Positions 8,232 to 16,322 of a DNA stretch of 64,000 bases are shown piece after piece. This DNA comes from Hymenobacter sp. YIM 151500-1 (GTDB lineage: Bacteria > Bacteroidota > Bacteroidia > Cytophagales > Hymenobacteraceae): assembly GCF_025979885.1 (NCBI RefSeq), contig NZ_CP110139.1, forward strand, positions 3,926,001-3,990,000, read 5' to 3'. Made by a program: the position numbers and the translations under genes. Within the stretch, counting starts at the first letter, position 1. Each line of letters begins with the position of its first letter. The notes under the pieces were generated by a model, which was not told the DNA's origin, did no database searches, and saw only the letters and a program-made list of their open reading frames with translations.

Positions 8232-9236
8232 CTATGCCACCGTGAGCTGCGCCGACACTTGCTGCTTCAGGTGCAGCAGCATATCGTCGGTCATGCGGTG
8301 CAGGTCGTACTGCGGCTGCCAGCCCCAGTCCTGGCGGGCCTGGCTGTCGTCGATGCTGGCGGGCCAGGAATTGGCAATCTGCTGGCGCGAGTCGGGGCGG
8401 TACGTGACCTGGAAGGCGGGGTAGTGGCGTTGGATGGAGCGGGTAATTTCGGCGGGGCTGAAGCTCATGGCGCCCAGGTTGTAGGAGCTGCGCACCCGAA
8501 TCTGGTCTGCCGGGGCGTGCATCAGGTCCAGGGTAGCCTTCAGGGCGTCGGGCATGTACATCATGGGCAGGTAGGTGTCGTCCTGCAAAAAGCACTCGTA
8601 GGCCTGGCCCGCCACGGCTTTGTGGTAGATGTCGACGGCGTAATCGGTGGTGCCGCCGCCGGGCAAGCTCTTGTAGCCGATGAGGCCAGGGTAGCGCAGG
8701 CTGCGCACGTCGAGGCCGTGCCGGCGGAAGTACCACTCGCACCACTGCTCCCCGGCCAGCTTGCTGATGCCATACACCGTGTTGGGGTTCATAATGGTAA
8801 GCTGGGGTGTATGCTGGCGGGGCGTGTCGGGCCCGAACACGGCAATGCTGCTGGGCCAGTACACCTGCCGCACGCCCAGGTCTACGGCCGCGTCCAGCAC
8901 AGTAAACAGCCCATCCATGTTCAGCTGCCACCCAAACTTGGGGTTCTTCTCGGCCGTGGCCGACAGCAGGGCCGCCAGATGGTACACCTGCGTGGGCCGG
9001 TACCGGCGCACTACTTCTTCCAGCCGCTGCTTGTCCAGCACATCCAGCAGCTCAAACGGACCGGCCTGCAAGGTTTCGGCGTCCTTAGGCGCGCGCACGT
9101 CGGCGGCTACTACGCGGGAGGCGCCGTAGAGCTGGCGCAGCTCGTGGGTCAGCTCCAGGCCAAGCTGGCCGCCGGCCCCAATAACCAGGATGGTGTCGCC
9201 GGTAGCAGTAGGAGCAGAAGTGCTGGATGTGTCCAT
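8232..9236 (-). CDS. SDR-type L-threonine 3-dehydrogenase (NAD-dependent epimerase/dehydratase fold)
   Basis: 334 residues from the ATG at 9236; the frame is open further upstream, but that stretch encodes part of a non-coding repeat. The Rossmann motif GAGGQLG is at residues 20-26, and the catalytic Tyr-Lys pair is in NTVYGISKLAGEQW. The segments SLRYPGLIGYK and GGGTTDYAVDIYHKA are characteristic of the short-chain threonine dehydrogenases common in Bacteroidota. These oxidise L-threonine to 2-amino-3-ketobutyrate with NAD in the cytoplasm, feeding glycine formation. A glycine cleavage P-protein is also encoded in the window, but not in an operon with it. A sugar-nucleotide epimerase is the alternative. 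Confidence 0.78.
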   Translation of the reverse strand: MDTSSTSAPTATGDTILVIGAGGQLGLELTHELRQLYGASRVVAADVRAPKDAETLQAGPFELLDVLDKQRLEEVVRRYRPTQVYHLAALLSATAEKNPKFGWQLNMDGLFTVLDAAVDLGVRQVYWPSSIAVFGPDTPRQHTPQLTIMNPNTVYGISKLAGEQWCEWYFRRHGLDVRSLRYPGLIGYKSLPGGGTTDYAVDIYHKAVAGQAYECFLQDDTYLPMMYMPDALKATLDLMHAPADQIRVRSSYNLGAMSFSPAEITRSIQRHYPAFQVTYRPDSRQQIANSWPASIDDSQARQDWGWQPQYDLHRMTDDMLLHLKQQVSAQLTVA

Positions 9237-9382
9237 GCGGGAGGTGGGAGGGTAGCAGTTGGGTGAGAGCAACAAATATACGGAGCCCAACCCCACACTC
9301 GGCGGTAACCCATGTAGCACACGCTTTAGCTTGTGCCGGATAGAAAAAGCAAGAGTGTGTTTTGGAATGTCGGAGTGGTACC

Positions 9383-9490
9383 TGTCATGCTGAGCCTGTC
9401 GAAGCATCTCTACCGCGGGCTAACTCCTGACGTCCGCTCAACGAACCGGGAGAGATGCTTCGTTGAGCGGACGCCAGATGAAGCATGACG
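9383..9490. repeat. Palindromic intergenic repeat element
   Basis: Contains perfect 15-base inverted arms CGTCCGCTCAACGAA (9431-9445) and their complement (9459-9473). It also has a second, overlapping pair GAAGCATCTCT/AGAGATGCTTC and ends that read TGTCATGCT and AGCATGACG. It lies between two divergent genes. A 22-base stretch at its right end (9469-9490) recurs with one change at 36814-36835, so it is a dispersed repeat. Confidence 0.7.
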
Positions 9491-9672
9491 GTTAGCCTCT
9501 AACGTCAGCTTGCTACATGCTTGGCTTCTCCTTCCTCCGGTTCGACAAGCTCGGCAAGAAGGCCTGCCAGCAGCATATCTTCCTAACCCACCAAGCCGCC
9601 GGCCTACTGTGTATCTTTACCGGAGCCTGCCGGCCTGGCCGCGGGCTGTGTATTCGTCTTGCCTCTCTTAGT

Positions 9673-10398
9673 ATGAAATTGAAATCATCGTTTTTACTGC
9701 TGGCCGCGGCCCTGCTGCTAACGGCTGCTCCGGCACAAGCTCAGCGCAAAGCCAAAAACCAGTCTGCTCCGGCGGCTGCTTCCGCGGCCAGCCGCTTGCA
9801 GCCCTTGTTTGGCGGTCTGAGCCCCGAACAGGCAGCCCAGGTGGTAGGCGCCAAGTTCCTTGCCGACATCGAGCGAAGCTTTGCCTCGCGGGCTGAAGCC
9901 AGCCGCTTCTTCTCTATCAAAGGCTACGAGTATCTCCAGGAAAACCAGCCCGACACGGCCGCCTACCGCTTCAACCTGGCCTGGGTGCTCGACCCCAAGA
10001 ACCCCGACGCCTACCGCGGCCTGGGCATCGTGGTCAGTAGCCGGCCCGGAGGCACTGATGAAGCCATCAGCCTGCTCAGCCGGGGCCTGGCCCTCGACCC
10101 CAAAAACGCCCTGCTGCTCAGCGACCTGGGCGCCAGCCACCTCATCCGCTACGACCAAAGCAAAAAGAAAAAGGACCTGACCACGGCCACCACCTTGCTG
10201 GGGCAGGCCGTAGCCCAGGATGCCACCAACGCTGTGGCCTGGGGGCAGCTGGCCCGCGCCCAGTACCTGCAAGAGCAGTACGCCCAGGCCTGGGAGTCGG
10301 TGCACAAGGCCCAGGCCATCAGCATGGCCGCCATCGACTTTGGCCTGCTCACGGAGCTGATGGCCAAGCTGCCCGACCCGCAAGGCAAGTTCAAATAA
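9673..10398 (+). CDS. Exported TPR-repeat protein
   Basis: 241 residues from the ATG at 9673, chosen because it opens a clean signal peptide (LLLAAALLLTAAPAQAQ); the longer frame from 9517 runs through repeat-derived sequence. Tetratricopeptide-like helical pairs follow: FFSIKGYEYLQENQPDTAAYRFNLAWVLDPKNPDA, then AISLLSRGLALDPKNALLLSDLG, then AVAWGQLARAQYLQEQYAQAWE. TPR domains hold partner proteins; the mature protein would be periplasmic. The partner is unknown. A barrel protein gene follows about 200 bases downstream on the same strand. Confidence 0.75.
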   Translation: MKLKSSFLLLAAALLLTAAPAQAQRKAKNQSAPAAASAASRLQPLFGGLSPEQAAQVVGAKFLADIERSFASRAEASRFFSIKGYEYLQENQPDTAAYRFNLAWVLDPKNPDAYRGLGIVVSSRPGGTDEAISLLSRGLALDPKNALLLSDLGASHLIRYDQSKKKKDLTTATTLLGQAVAQDATNAVAWGQLARAQYLQEQYAQAWESVHKAQAISMAAIDFGLLTELMAKLPDPQGKFK

Positions 10399-10596
10399 AC
10401 CGGGCCCGGTGGGCGTTTGGGGGTAGTGCCCTGCTGGGGCTGGTGTGGGTGGGCAGTTTACGGTCGTTTCGCTTTTCTTCGGCGCCTGAAAGGGAAGGGG
10501 TTGGAGAAAGGTCCATCGGGTACGAAACCGACCACACAGGTAACACCCGCCGCGCCGGCCCCGTAAGCGGGGGCTTCATCCGTTGCCCTATCTGCC

Positions 10597-11355
10597 TTGA
10601 CTTCTCGCTCGTTTCTTCTTGCTTTTTCCGTAGCCAGCCTGGGGCTGCTGCAATCCGCTCAGGCTCAGGGCGAAGGTCCGGAGCGCCGCCGGCGCCACTA
10701 CAACGGCCAGGCCCGGCCCTACTACCGCGGCCCGGTGCGCTTTACCTTGGGCGGGGGCGTGGGCCTGTACAGCGGCGACCTAACCAGCGGCCTGACCAAC
10801 CAGTTTCCGGGTGCTAGCCTGAGCCTGGGCCTGCTGTACCGGGTGCGCCCGCACTGGCAGGTGGGCGCCGAGGCGGCGTACTTTCAGATTGGCGCCAAAG
10901 ACTACCTCGGGGCCGAGCGCGGCAACCAGGCCTTCCGGGGCCGCAACGGAGCGGGCGTAGCATTTCTGCGCTACGAGCCCCTGCACGATGAAGGCACCTT
11001 TGCCGACCCGCGCCGGGCAGCGGCTCTCATCAAGCCCTACCTGAAAGTAGGCGCTGGCTTCCTACTCTACAGCCCCAAGGCCTATATCGGCACCACCCGC
11101 CCCGAGCAAAGCACCACCTTCCTGCCTCCCGAGCGCCAGGACTATCCGGCCGTGGCCCTCGTAGCACCCGTGGGCGTGGGTCTGACGCTGCGCTTGTCGC
11201 GCAAGCTCAATGCTTCCCTGGAAGGCACCTACCACTTCACCACCACCGACCAGCTCGACGACATCAGCCCCGCCCTGGGCCGCTCCAGCTCCAACCTTAA
11301 TGATGGCTACGGCCTGGCCGAGCTGAAGCTGGAATACGCCCCCTGGCGCCGGTAA
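10597..11355 (+). CDS. Outer-membrane beta-barrel protein, TTG start
   Basis: 252 residues. No ATG or GTG lies between the in-frame stop at 10564 and the signal peptide, so TTG at 10597 is the likely start (TSRSFLLAFSVASLGLLQSAQAQ). The mature chain shows repeated barrel strands (FTLGGGVGLYSGDL; ASLSLGLLYRVRPHWQVGAEAAYFQIG; VGVGLTLRLSRKLNASLEGTYHFTT) and ends with a strand (GLAELKLEYAPW), as in OmpA/OmpW-like barrels. It contains no identifiable ligand-binding domain. Function unknown; location outer membrane by inference. Confidence 0.68.
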   Translation: MTSRSFLLAFSVASLGLLQSAQAQGEGPERRRRHYNGQARPYYRGPVRFTLGGGVGLYSGDLTSGLTNQFPGASLSLGLLYRVRPHWQVGAEAAYFQIGAKDYLGAERGNQAFRGRNGAGVAFLRYEPLHDEGTFADPRRAAALIKPYLKVGAGFLLYSPKAYIGTTRPEQSTTFLPPERQDYPAVALVAPVGVGLTLRLSRKLNASLEGTYHFTTTDQLDDISPALGRSSSNLNDGYGLAELKLEYAPWRR

Positions 11356-11366
11356 GCGCTGACGGC

Positions 11367-11454
11367 GCAAGCGGCCCAGGGCTAAAGCCTTGGGCTACGT
11401 AGCAAATGCCATCAGGCCCTGACTAGCCCAGAGCTTTAGCCCTAGGCCGCTTGC
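11367..11454. repeat. Inverted repeat downstream of the barrel gene
   Basis: Arms 11367-11388 and 11433-11454 match at 21 of 22 bases and start 11 bases after the barrel stop. A second internal pair (TTGGGCTA/TAGCCCA) extends the stem with bulges. It is one of several unrelated long inverted repeats found between convergent genes in this window. Confidence 0.7.
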
Positions 11455-11459
11455 CCAAC

Positions 11460-11504
11460 AAAGAATGAGGACCTGGTAGCTCAGCTACCAGGTCCTCATT
11501 CTTT
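11460..11504. terminator. Strong bidirectional terminator
   Basis: Near-perfect palindrome with 22-base arms (AAAGAATGAGGACCTGGTAGCT and complement). A-runs and T-runs at the two edges serve both the barrel gene and the convergent M16 peptidase gene. Confidence 0.85.
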
Positions 11505-11518
11505 ATATGAATTTAGGA

Positions 11519-12805
11519 TTACTCCGCCTCTTCTACCAGCTCCGGCTTCCTGGCAGAGGTGGGCTGCGGGGTGAGGGCGCGGTAGTAGAGCGTGCTGCAA
11601 TTGTCGGGGCGCAGCACCTCCTGGGCCTGGGCCAGCACCTGCTCAGGCGTCACGGCCTGCACCTTGGCGCTTTCCTGGTTCACGAGGTTGGCGTCGCCGA
11701 GCAGCTTGCTGAAAGCCAGGTTCATGGCCCGGTTCAGCAGCTCGATTTCGCTGAACACAATGCTGACCTCAGCCTGATTTTTCACCTTTTCCAGTTCCTC
11801 AGTTGGCACCAGCTCGGTGCGCAGTCCGGCCACAATTTCCTCCACGGCCGCGTCGGCTTCTTCCAGGCTCACGCCGGCATTCAGCTTGCCGCTCACCACC
11901 AGCAGGCCCGGCTCCAGAGAGCCCGTCACCGAGGCCGAAATGGAATTGAACAGGGGCCGCTCTTTCACCAGCTGCTGGTACAGCCGGCTCGACTTGCCCC
12001 GCCCCAGCACGTCCGACAGCAGGTCGGCGGCGTGGTAGCCGGCTTCGCCGCGGGCCGGCATGTGGTATACTTTGTACAGCGCCGCCAGCGGCACCTCGGC
12101 GGCTACTTCCAGGAAGCGGGCTTCGGTCTGGCGCGGCTCCTGGGGCAGCTGCCGCTCGTAGCGCGTGCCCCCCGGAATCGGCCCAAACCACTTCTCGGCC
12201 AGGCGCCGGGCCTCGGCCACGGTTACGTCGCCGGCCACTACCAGAATGGCATTGGCGGGCGAGTAGTGCTTGCGGAAAAAGTCGCGCACCTGCTGCATGG
12301 TGGCGTTTTCGATGTGGCCTACCTCCTTGCCGATGGTGGCCCACTGGTAAGGGTGGTGCTGGTAGGCCAGGGGCCGCAGCTTCAGCCACACGTCGCCGTA
12401 GGGCTGGTTGAGGTAGTTCTGCTTGAACTCTTCCACCACCACTTTGCGCTGCACTTCCAGGCCCTGCTCCGAAAACGCCAGGTTCAGCATCCTATCCGAC
12501 TCCAGCCAGAATCCGGTTTCGAGGTTGGCCGCCGGCAGGGTGAGGTAGTAGTTGGTGATGTCGGGCGAGGTAAAGGCATTGTTCTCGCCGCCCACCTTTT
12601 GCAGGGGTTCGTCGTAGCTCGGAATGTTGACGGAGCCCGAAAACATCAGGTGCTCAAACAAATGCGCAAAGCCCGTGTGCTCGGGGTCTTCGTCGCGGGA
12701 GCCCACATTATACAGCACGTTGAGCACGGCCATGGGCGTGGTGTGGTCCTCGTGCACAATGCAGCGCAGGCCATTATCGAGGGTAAATTCTTCGAAGTGA
12801 ATCAT
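11519..12805 (-). CDS. M16 (pitrilysin/insulinase) family zinc peptidase
   Basis: 428 residues, the size of one M16 half-enzyme. The inverted zinc motif HxxEH is HLFEH at residues 48-52, in GFAHLFEHLMFSGS; the third ligand Glu is expected in the downstream helix (VVVEEFKQNYLNQPYGDVW). The C-terminal M16 domain with the substrate-binding RGEAGYHAADLLSDVLGRG is present. No signal peptide is visible, so it may be cytoplasmic or poorly exported. Many Bacteroidota encode an active and an inactive M16 subunit side by side; only the active one is here. Confidence 0.9.
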   Translation of the reverse strand: MIHFEEFTLDNGLRCIVHEDHTTPMAVLNVLYNVGSRDEDPEHTGFAHLFEHLMFSGSVNIPSYDEPLQKVGGENNAFTSPDITNYYLTLPAANLETGFWLESDRMLNLAFSEQGLEVQRKVVVEEFKQNYLNQPYGDVWLKLRPLAYQHHPYQWATIGKEVGHIENATMQQVRDFFRKHYSPANAILVVAGDVTVAEARRLAEKWFGPIPGGTRYERQLPQEPRQTEARFLEVAAEVPLAALYKVYHMPARGEAGYHAADLLSDVLGRGKSSRLYQQLVKERPLFNSISASVTGSLEPGLLVVSGKLNAGVSLEEADAAVEEIVAGLRTELVPTEELEKVKNQAEVSIVFSEIELLNRAMNLAFSKLLGDANLVNQESAKVQAVTPEQVLAQAQEVLRPDNCSTLYYRALTPQPTSARKPELVEEAE

Positions 12806-12939
12806 GAGCGGGAAAGCAATAGGCGGATGGACCGGCTAGCGGCCCCGGAGCAATAACCTGGCCCCCGGACCCGAAGTTTCGGGCGAGGCAGGGGCAGCAA
12901 GGTCGGAAGATGTACGCGGGCAGGCAAGCCGGAGGGTTG

Positions 12940-15618
12940 CTATAAAGTAGCCCGCACGCCCAGCACCACGGTGCGGGCGGTGGGGTAGGAGGAGGTATCA
13001 ACCCCCGCCTGGCGGTTGTCGGAGCCGGCGGAGCTGATATTGGGGTCGTAGCCGCGGTACTTGGTCAGCACAAACAGGTTGTAGCCGCCCATCCATACCG
13101 AAAAGTTGCGTGCTTCTTTCTCCCAAACCTTGTAGGTAAAGGTAAGAGAAGTCAGCCGCACGTGGTTGCCCGACTGTAGCGTGTAGGTGCTGACAGAGGG
13201 CAGCTGTAGCCGCTGATTAGCAGCCGGCACGTTAGTGGTTGGATTGGTCGACGTCCAGCGGTCCAGTAGCCGGGTGGTGCCATTGGTAGCGCCATTCGGC
13301 CGTTCCAGCAAAGGAAGCAGGGTATTATGGATCTGGTAGCCAAACTGGCCGTCGAGCTGGGCTTGCAAGGAGAAGCGCTTGAAAGACACCTGCTGCCCGA
13401 AGCTGAGCAGCTGCCGCGGTAAGCCGCTGCCTAGGGGCTGGTAGTCCTCAAACCTGATTTGCCCGTCGCCGTTTTTGTCCTCGAAGCGAGGCTGACCATT
13501 ACCGTCCACTCCCAGGTATCGGGCGCCGTAGAAGGTGCTGAGTGTCTGTTTATCAACGAGGCGCTGATACAAAGTCAAAAAATCAATGTGAGAATTCTGC
13601 TGATAGCGGTTTTGATTGACGGCAGCGGCCAGGCTTGATGTTCCGGCCACCGAACCAGCCTGCCAGCTGCTGGCAATGGTAAGCTCCACGCCCCGGTTGC
13701 GTAGCTCGTTAGAGGCAAAAAATTGTGTGAGTCCCACAACCAAACTTTCTGTGCTCGTTCGGCGCGTGTAAGCCGTGCCAGTCAGCTGCAGCTTGCTTTG
13801 CCATAGATTTGCCGTTACGCCAGCTTCCAGCTGCTGCGTTGGCTCCCGCAGGAATACCGCTGTGGAAATGAATCCATTCGGAGTGAACAGGGGTGTAGAT
13901 GTGGAATTGCGCCCGATGTTGCCGGAACCCGATGTACGCCCCCACCCAGCCCATACGTCCAGTCGGTCAAGGATGGAGTGCCCTTTCAGAAAGTCTTCCT
14001 GCCCCGCGTGCCACGTGAGCTGGGCCCCCGGCAGCCATTCCCATCGGTTGTCCAGCCCGAACACGCCCGACCCGTCCCGGCGCAAGCTGCCCTGCACCTG
14101 ATAGCGGCCCGCCAGCGTATACCCGGCTTCCAGGCGGTAGGCATCTACCCTCGTACTGGACAACATGGTGCTCTTGCCCGAAGGGCCTAGGTCGGGGCCT
14201 AAAAAGAATTCTGTGTACTTGTACTCCTCAGTTCGGGCCTGGCGAAAAGCCTCCAAGCTGGCGTCTACCACATGGCGGCCATTCTGCAAGCTGCGGCTGT
14301 AGCGCAGGGCCGGATTCAACACCCACTGCCGATACGTAGCCTCGTATTCTTCGCGCAAGCCACCCGGCAGCGTACCGAAAGCAGGACGGTAGGAGCTGCT
14401 TTGCAAGCCGGCTTGTTCCAGATTGACGCGCATTTCCGCCGTTAGGCCCGGCAGCAGCGTGTACTGTGCAAGGGCCTGCGCCAGCAGGCGGCGCTGCCGG
14501 GGTGTCTGGTAGTTTTCCTCGGCCAATTGCACAGCGTTTCGCCCAAGTTGGCTTGCTGTGAAAAAGGTGCCGTCCGGGTTTCTAACCGGCGCGGTAGGCA
14601 GGTTAATTAGAGCCCATTCCACTGTGCTGTGGAGCGGTAGACGTTGGCTGGTCTGGCTAATGCCGGCCTGCGCGCTCAGGCGCAGCTTCTGTCCAATGCC
14701 CTGCTCCACAGCGGCGCGGGCGGCGTAGCGGGTCAACGACGAACCCACTATAATGCCTCTGTTGGAAAGGTAGTCGGCGCTGGCGTAGTACCGGGTGCGG
14801 GCTTTGCCGCCCTGGGCGCTGAGGTGGTGCTCCTGCACGGCCGCTGTACGCAGCACTTCGTCCTGCCAGTCGGTGCCTTGTCCGAAAGCAGCTACCTGCG
14901 CCGCCGAAAAAGGTGCAGGCTGGCCGGCTGCCGATGCTGCCTCATTAGCCAGCGCGGCATATTGCTGCGCGTTCAGCAGCTCATACGGCTGCCGGGTGCG
15001 CTGCACCCCTCCGTAGCCCGAATAGTTCACCCGCAGCGGCCCGGCAGCCCCGCGGCGGGTGGTAATGCTGATAACGCCGTTCAGTCCTTGGGAGCCATAG
15101 CGCGCTGTGCCCAGGGCGCCTTTCAGCACTTCTACCAACTCGATGTCCTCCGTGGGCAGGCTCAGCAGCGGATTTACGTCTAGCTCCGTGGCCTCAGCTG
15201 GCAGGAAACCAGCCGAAGAACCACTCACTGGTGCCTGAAACGTGTTCTGAAACACCGGTACCCCATCTACCACATATAGCGGCTGCGCATTTGAGGACAA
15301 ACTAGCCGCGCCCCGGATGCGCACCACCGCTTGGGCCCACGGTGCCCCAGAGTACGGCGAAGCTTGCACGCCGGCAACCTGGCGGAGCTGTTCTTGAATA
15401 GACAGATATGGGCTCAACGGGTTACGCTGAATAATAACGCCTGCAAAGCCACATGACAAATGGCCACTTAGCAGAGATGATACGTCAGGTATAACAAGAG
15501 GGAGACTATCTGCCACCACCGCCACGCCCACCCGGCGCGCAGCCAGCGTATCGGGCTGTTGGGCTAGAGTGGGAAGTGAAAGTGGAAGCAGCAGGCCGAA
15601 GGGTAAAAGTCGGGGCAT
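12940..15618 (-). CDS. TonB-dependent outer-membrane receptor (SusC/RagA-like) without adjacent SusD
   Basis: 892 residues from the ATG at 15618, which opens a signal peptide (FGLLLPLSLPTLAQ); the frame continues 54 codons upstream without signal-like sequence. The plug domain shows IQEQLRQVAGVQASPYSG, VVRIRGAASLSSNAQPLYVVDGVPVF and the plug end VEVLKGALGTARYGSQGLNGVISITTRRG, all SusC-type. About 700 residues of barrel follow. The usual N-terminal carboxypeptidase-like beta-sandwich is missing: only about 60 residues precede the plug. No SusD gene is next to it. The substrate is unknown; a peptide, siderophore or glycan is possible. Confidence 0.88.
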   Translation of the reverse strand: MPRLLPFGLLLPLSLPTLAQQPDTLAARRVGVAVVADSLPLVIPDVSSLLSGHLSCGFAGVIIQRNPLSPYLSIQEQLRQVAGVQASPYSGAPWAQAVVRIRGAASLSSNAQPLYVVDGVPVFQNTFQAPVSGSSAGFLPAEATELDVNPLLSLPTEDIELVEVLKGALGTARYGSQGLNGVISITTRRGAAGPLRVNYSGYGGVQRTRQPYELLNAQQYAALANEAASAAGQPAPFSAAQVAAFGQGTDWQDEVLRTAAVQEHHLSAQGGKARTRYYASADYLSNRGIIVGSSLTRYAARAAVEQGIGQKLRLSAQAGISQTSQRLPLHSTVEWALINLPTAPVRNPDGTFFTASQLGRNAVQLAEENYQTPRQRRLLAQALAQYTLLPGLTAEMRVNLEQAGLQSSSYRPAFGTLPGGLREEYEATYRQWVLNPALRYSRSLQNGRHVVDASLEAFRQARTEEYKYTEFFLGPDLGPSGKSTMLSSTRVDAYRLEAGYTLAGRYQVQGSLRRDGSGVFGLDNRWEWLPGAQLTWHAGQEDFLKGHSILDRLDVWAGWGRTSGSGNIGRNSTSTPLFTPNGFISTAVFLREPTQQLEAGVTANLWQSKLQLTGTAYTRRTSTESLVVGLTQFFASNELRNRGVELTIASSWQAGSVAGTSSLAAAVNQNRYQQNSHIDFLTLYQRLVDKQTLSTFYGARYLGVDGNGQPRFEDKNGDGQIRFEDYQPLGSGLPRQLLSFGQQVSFKRFSLQAQLDGQFGYQIHNTLLPLLERPNGATNGTTRLLDRWTSTNPTTNVPAANQRLQLPSVSTYTLQSGNHVRLTSLTFTYKVWEKEARNFSVWMGGYNLFVLTKYRGYDPNISSAGSDNRQAGVDTSSYPTARTVVLGVRATL

Positions 15619-15789
15619 AGAGAAAAATAGGGGAGGAAATTGAGCCCTGAAGATAGATGCTGGTGCCCGGCCGATTCCATACGCTTTATCTATCCATCTA
15701 TAAAGGTTCTTGTCACAGCCAGGCAGGTTAGCGGCGAAATCAGCTGAAACAGATACTTTACAAAGCATTTTTCCTATCAACGCGCAGGT

Positions 15790-16233
15790 ATGAAACAGTT
15801 CTTATATGTGTTGCTCTCTACTATTTTAGTGGCGGTTGCCGGATTTTTGATTGTGGCCTCGGCCTGGCACGAAACCGGTAAGTGTAGCGGCCAGGGCTGC
15901 TTGATTATGTTTCCGGTGGCGGGCGTCTTCTTTCTGGCTGGCTACGGACTCCTGGTACCAGCTTACTTCTGGCTAGTGCTGGGGCGCGCGTGGTGGGGTG
16001 GAGTGCTGGCGGTGGTAGGGGTGGCGCTGAGCTTCGGGGTGCTATATAAGTTTGCCGCCGTTTTCGACGTGCGCATGCACTCGGCCGTGTTTGGCTGGTA
16101 TCTGACCTACCCGGAACAGGAATGGCCGGTGCAATACCTGCTGTGGGCGCAGCTGTGCACGCTGGGGTTGCTGTTCCTGAAGTATCCTCTGCACCGGCTG
16201 GCTCAGTGGCTGTCCACCGATTACCCCTACTAA
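15790..16233 (+). CDS. Polytopic membrane protein, unknown function
   Basis: 147 residues with four hydrophobic segments: LYVLLSTILVAVAGFLIVAS, MFPVAGVFFLAGYGLLVPAYFW, WWGGVLAVVGVALSFGVLY and LLWAQLCTLGLLFL. Loop one has two Cys (KCSGQGC), which may pair if exposed to the periplasm. I recognise no family. It is divergent from the TonB receptor gene and 89 bases before the E1 gene on the same strand. Confidence 0.55.
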   Translation: MKQFLYVLLSTILVAVAGFLIVASAWHETGKCSGQGCLIMFPVAGVFFLAGYGLLVPAYFWLVLGRAWWGGVLAVVGVALSFGVLYKFAAVFDVRMHSAVFGWYLTYPEQEWPVQYLLWAQLCTLGLLFLKYPLHRLAQWLSTDYPY

Positions 16234-16283
16234 CTCCACTACCGGAGCCATATGGGCACTGAGTAGCTTCCACCCCAAACCCG

Positions 16284-16291
16284 TACTTTTG
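16284..16291 (+). promoter_or_regulatory. Putative -7 element of the E1 gene
   Basis: TACTTTTG matches TAnnTTTG and lies 31 bases before the ATG at 16323. No clear -33 partner is seen. Confidence 0.4.
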
Positions 16292-16322
16292 GCTTCTCCC
16301 ATCAAGCCCCTGGCCCGCCCCG

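Noticed and set aside
10391..10579. 62-codon minus frame after the TPR gene
   Set aside because: Overlaps the end of the TPR gene and the leader of the barrel gene; low-complexity and no family.
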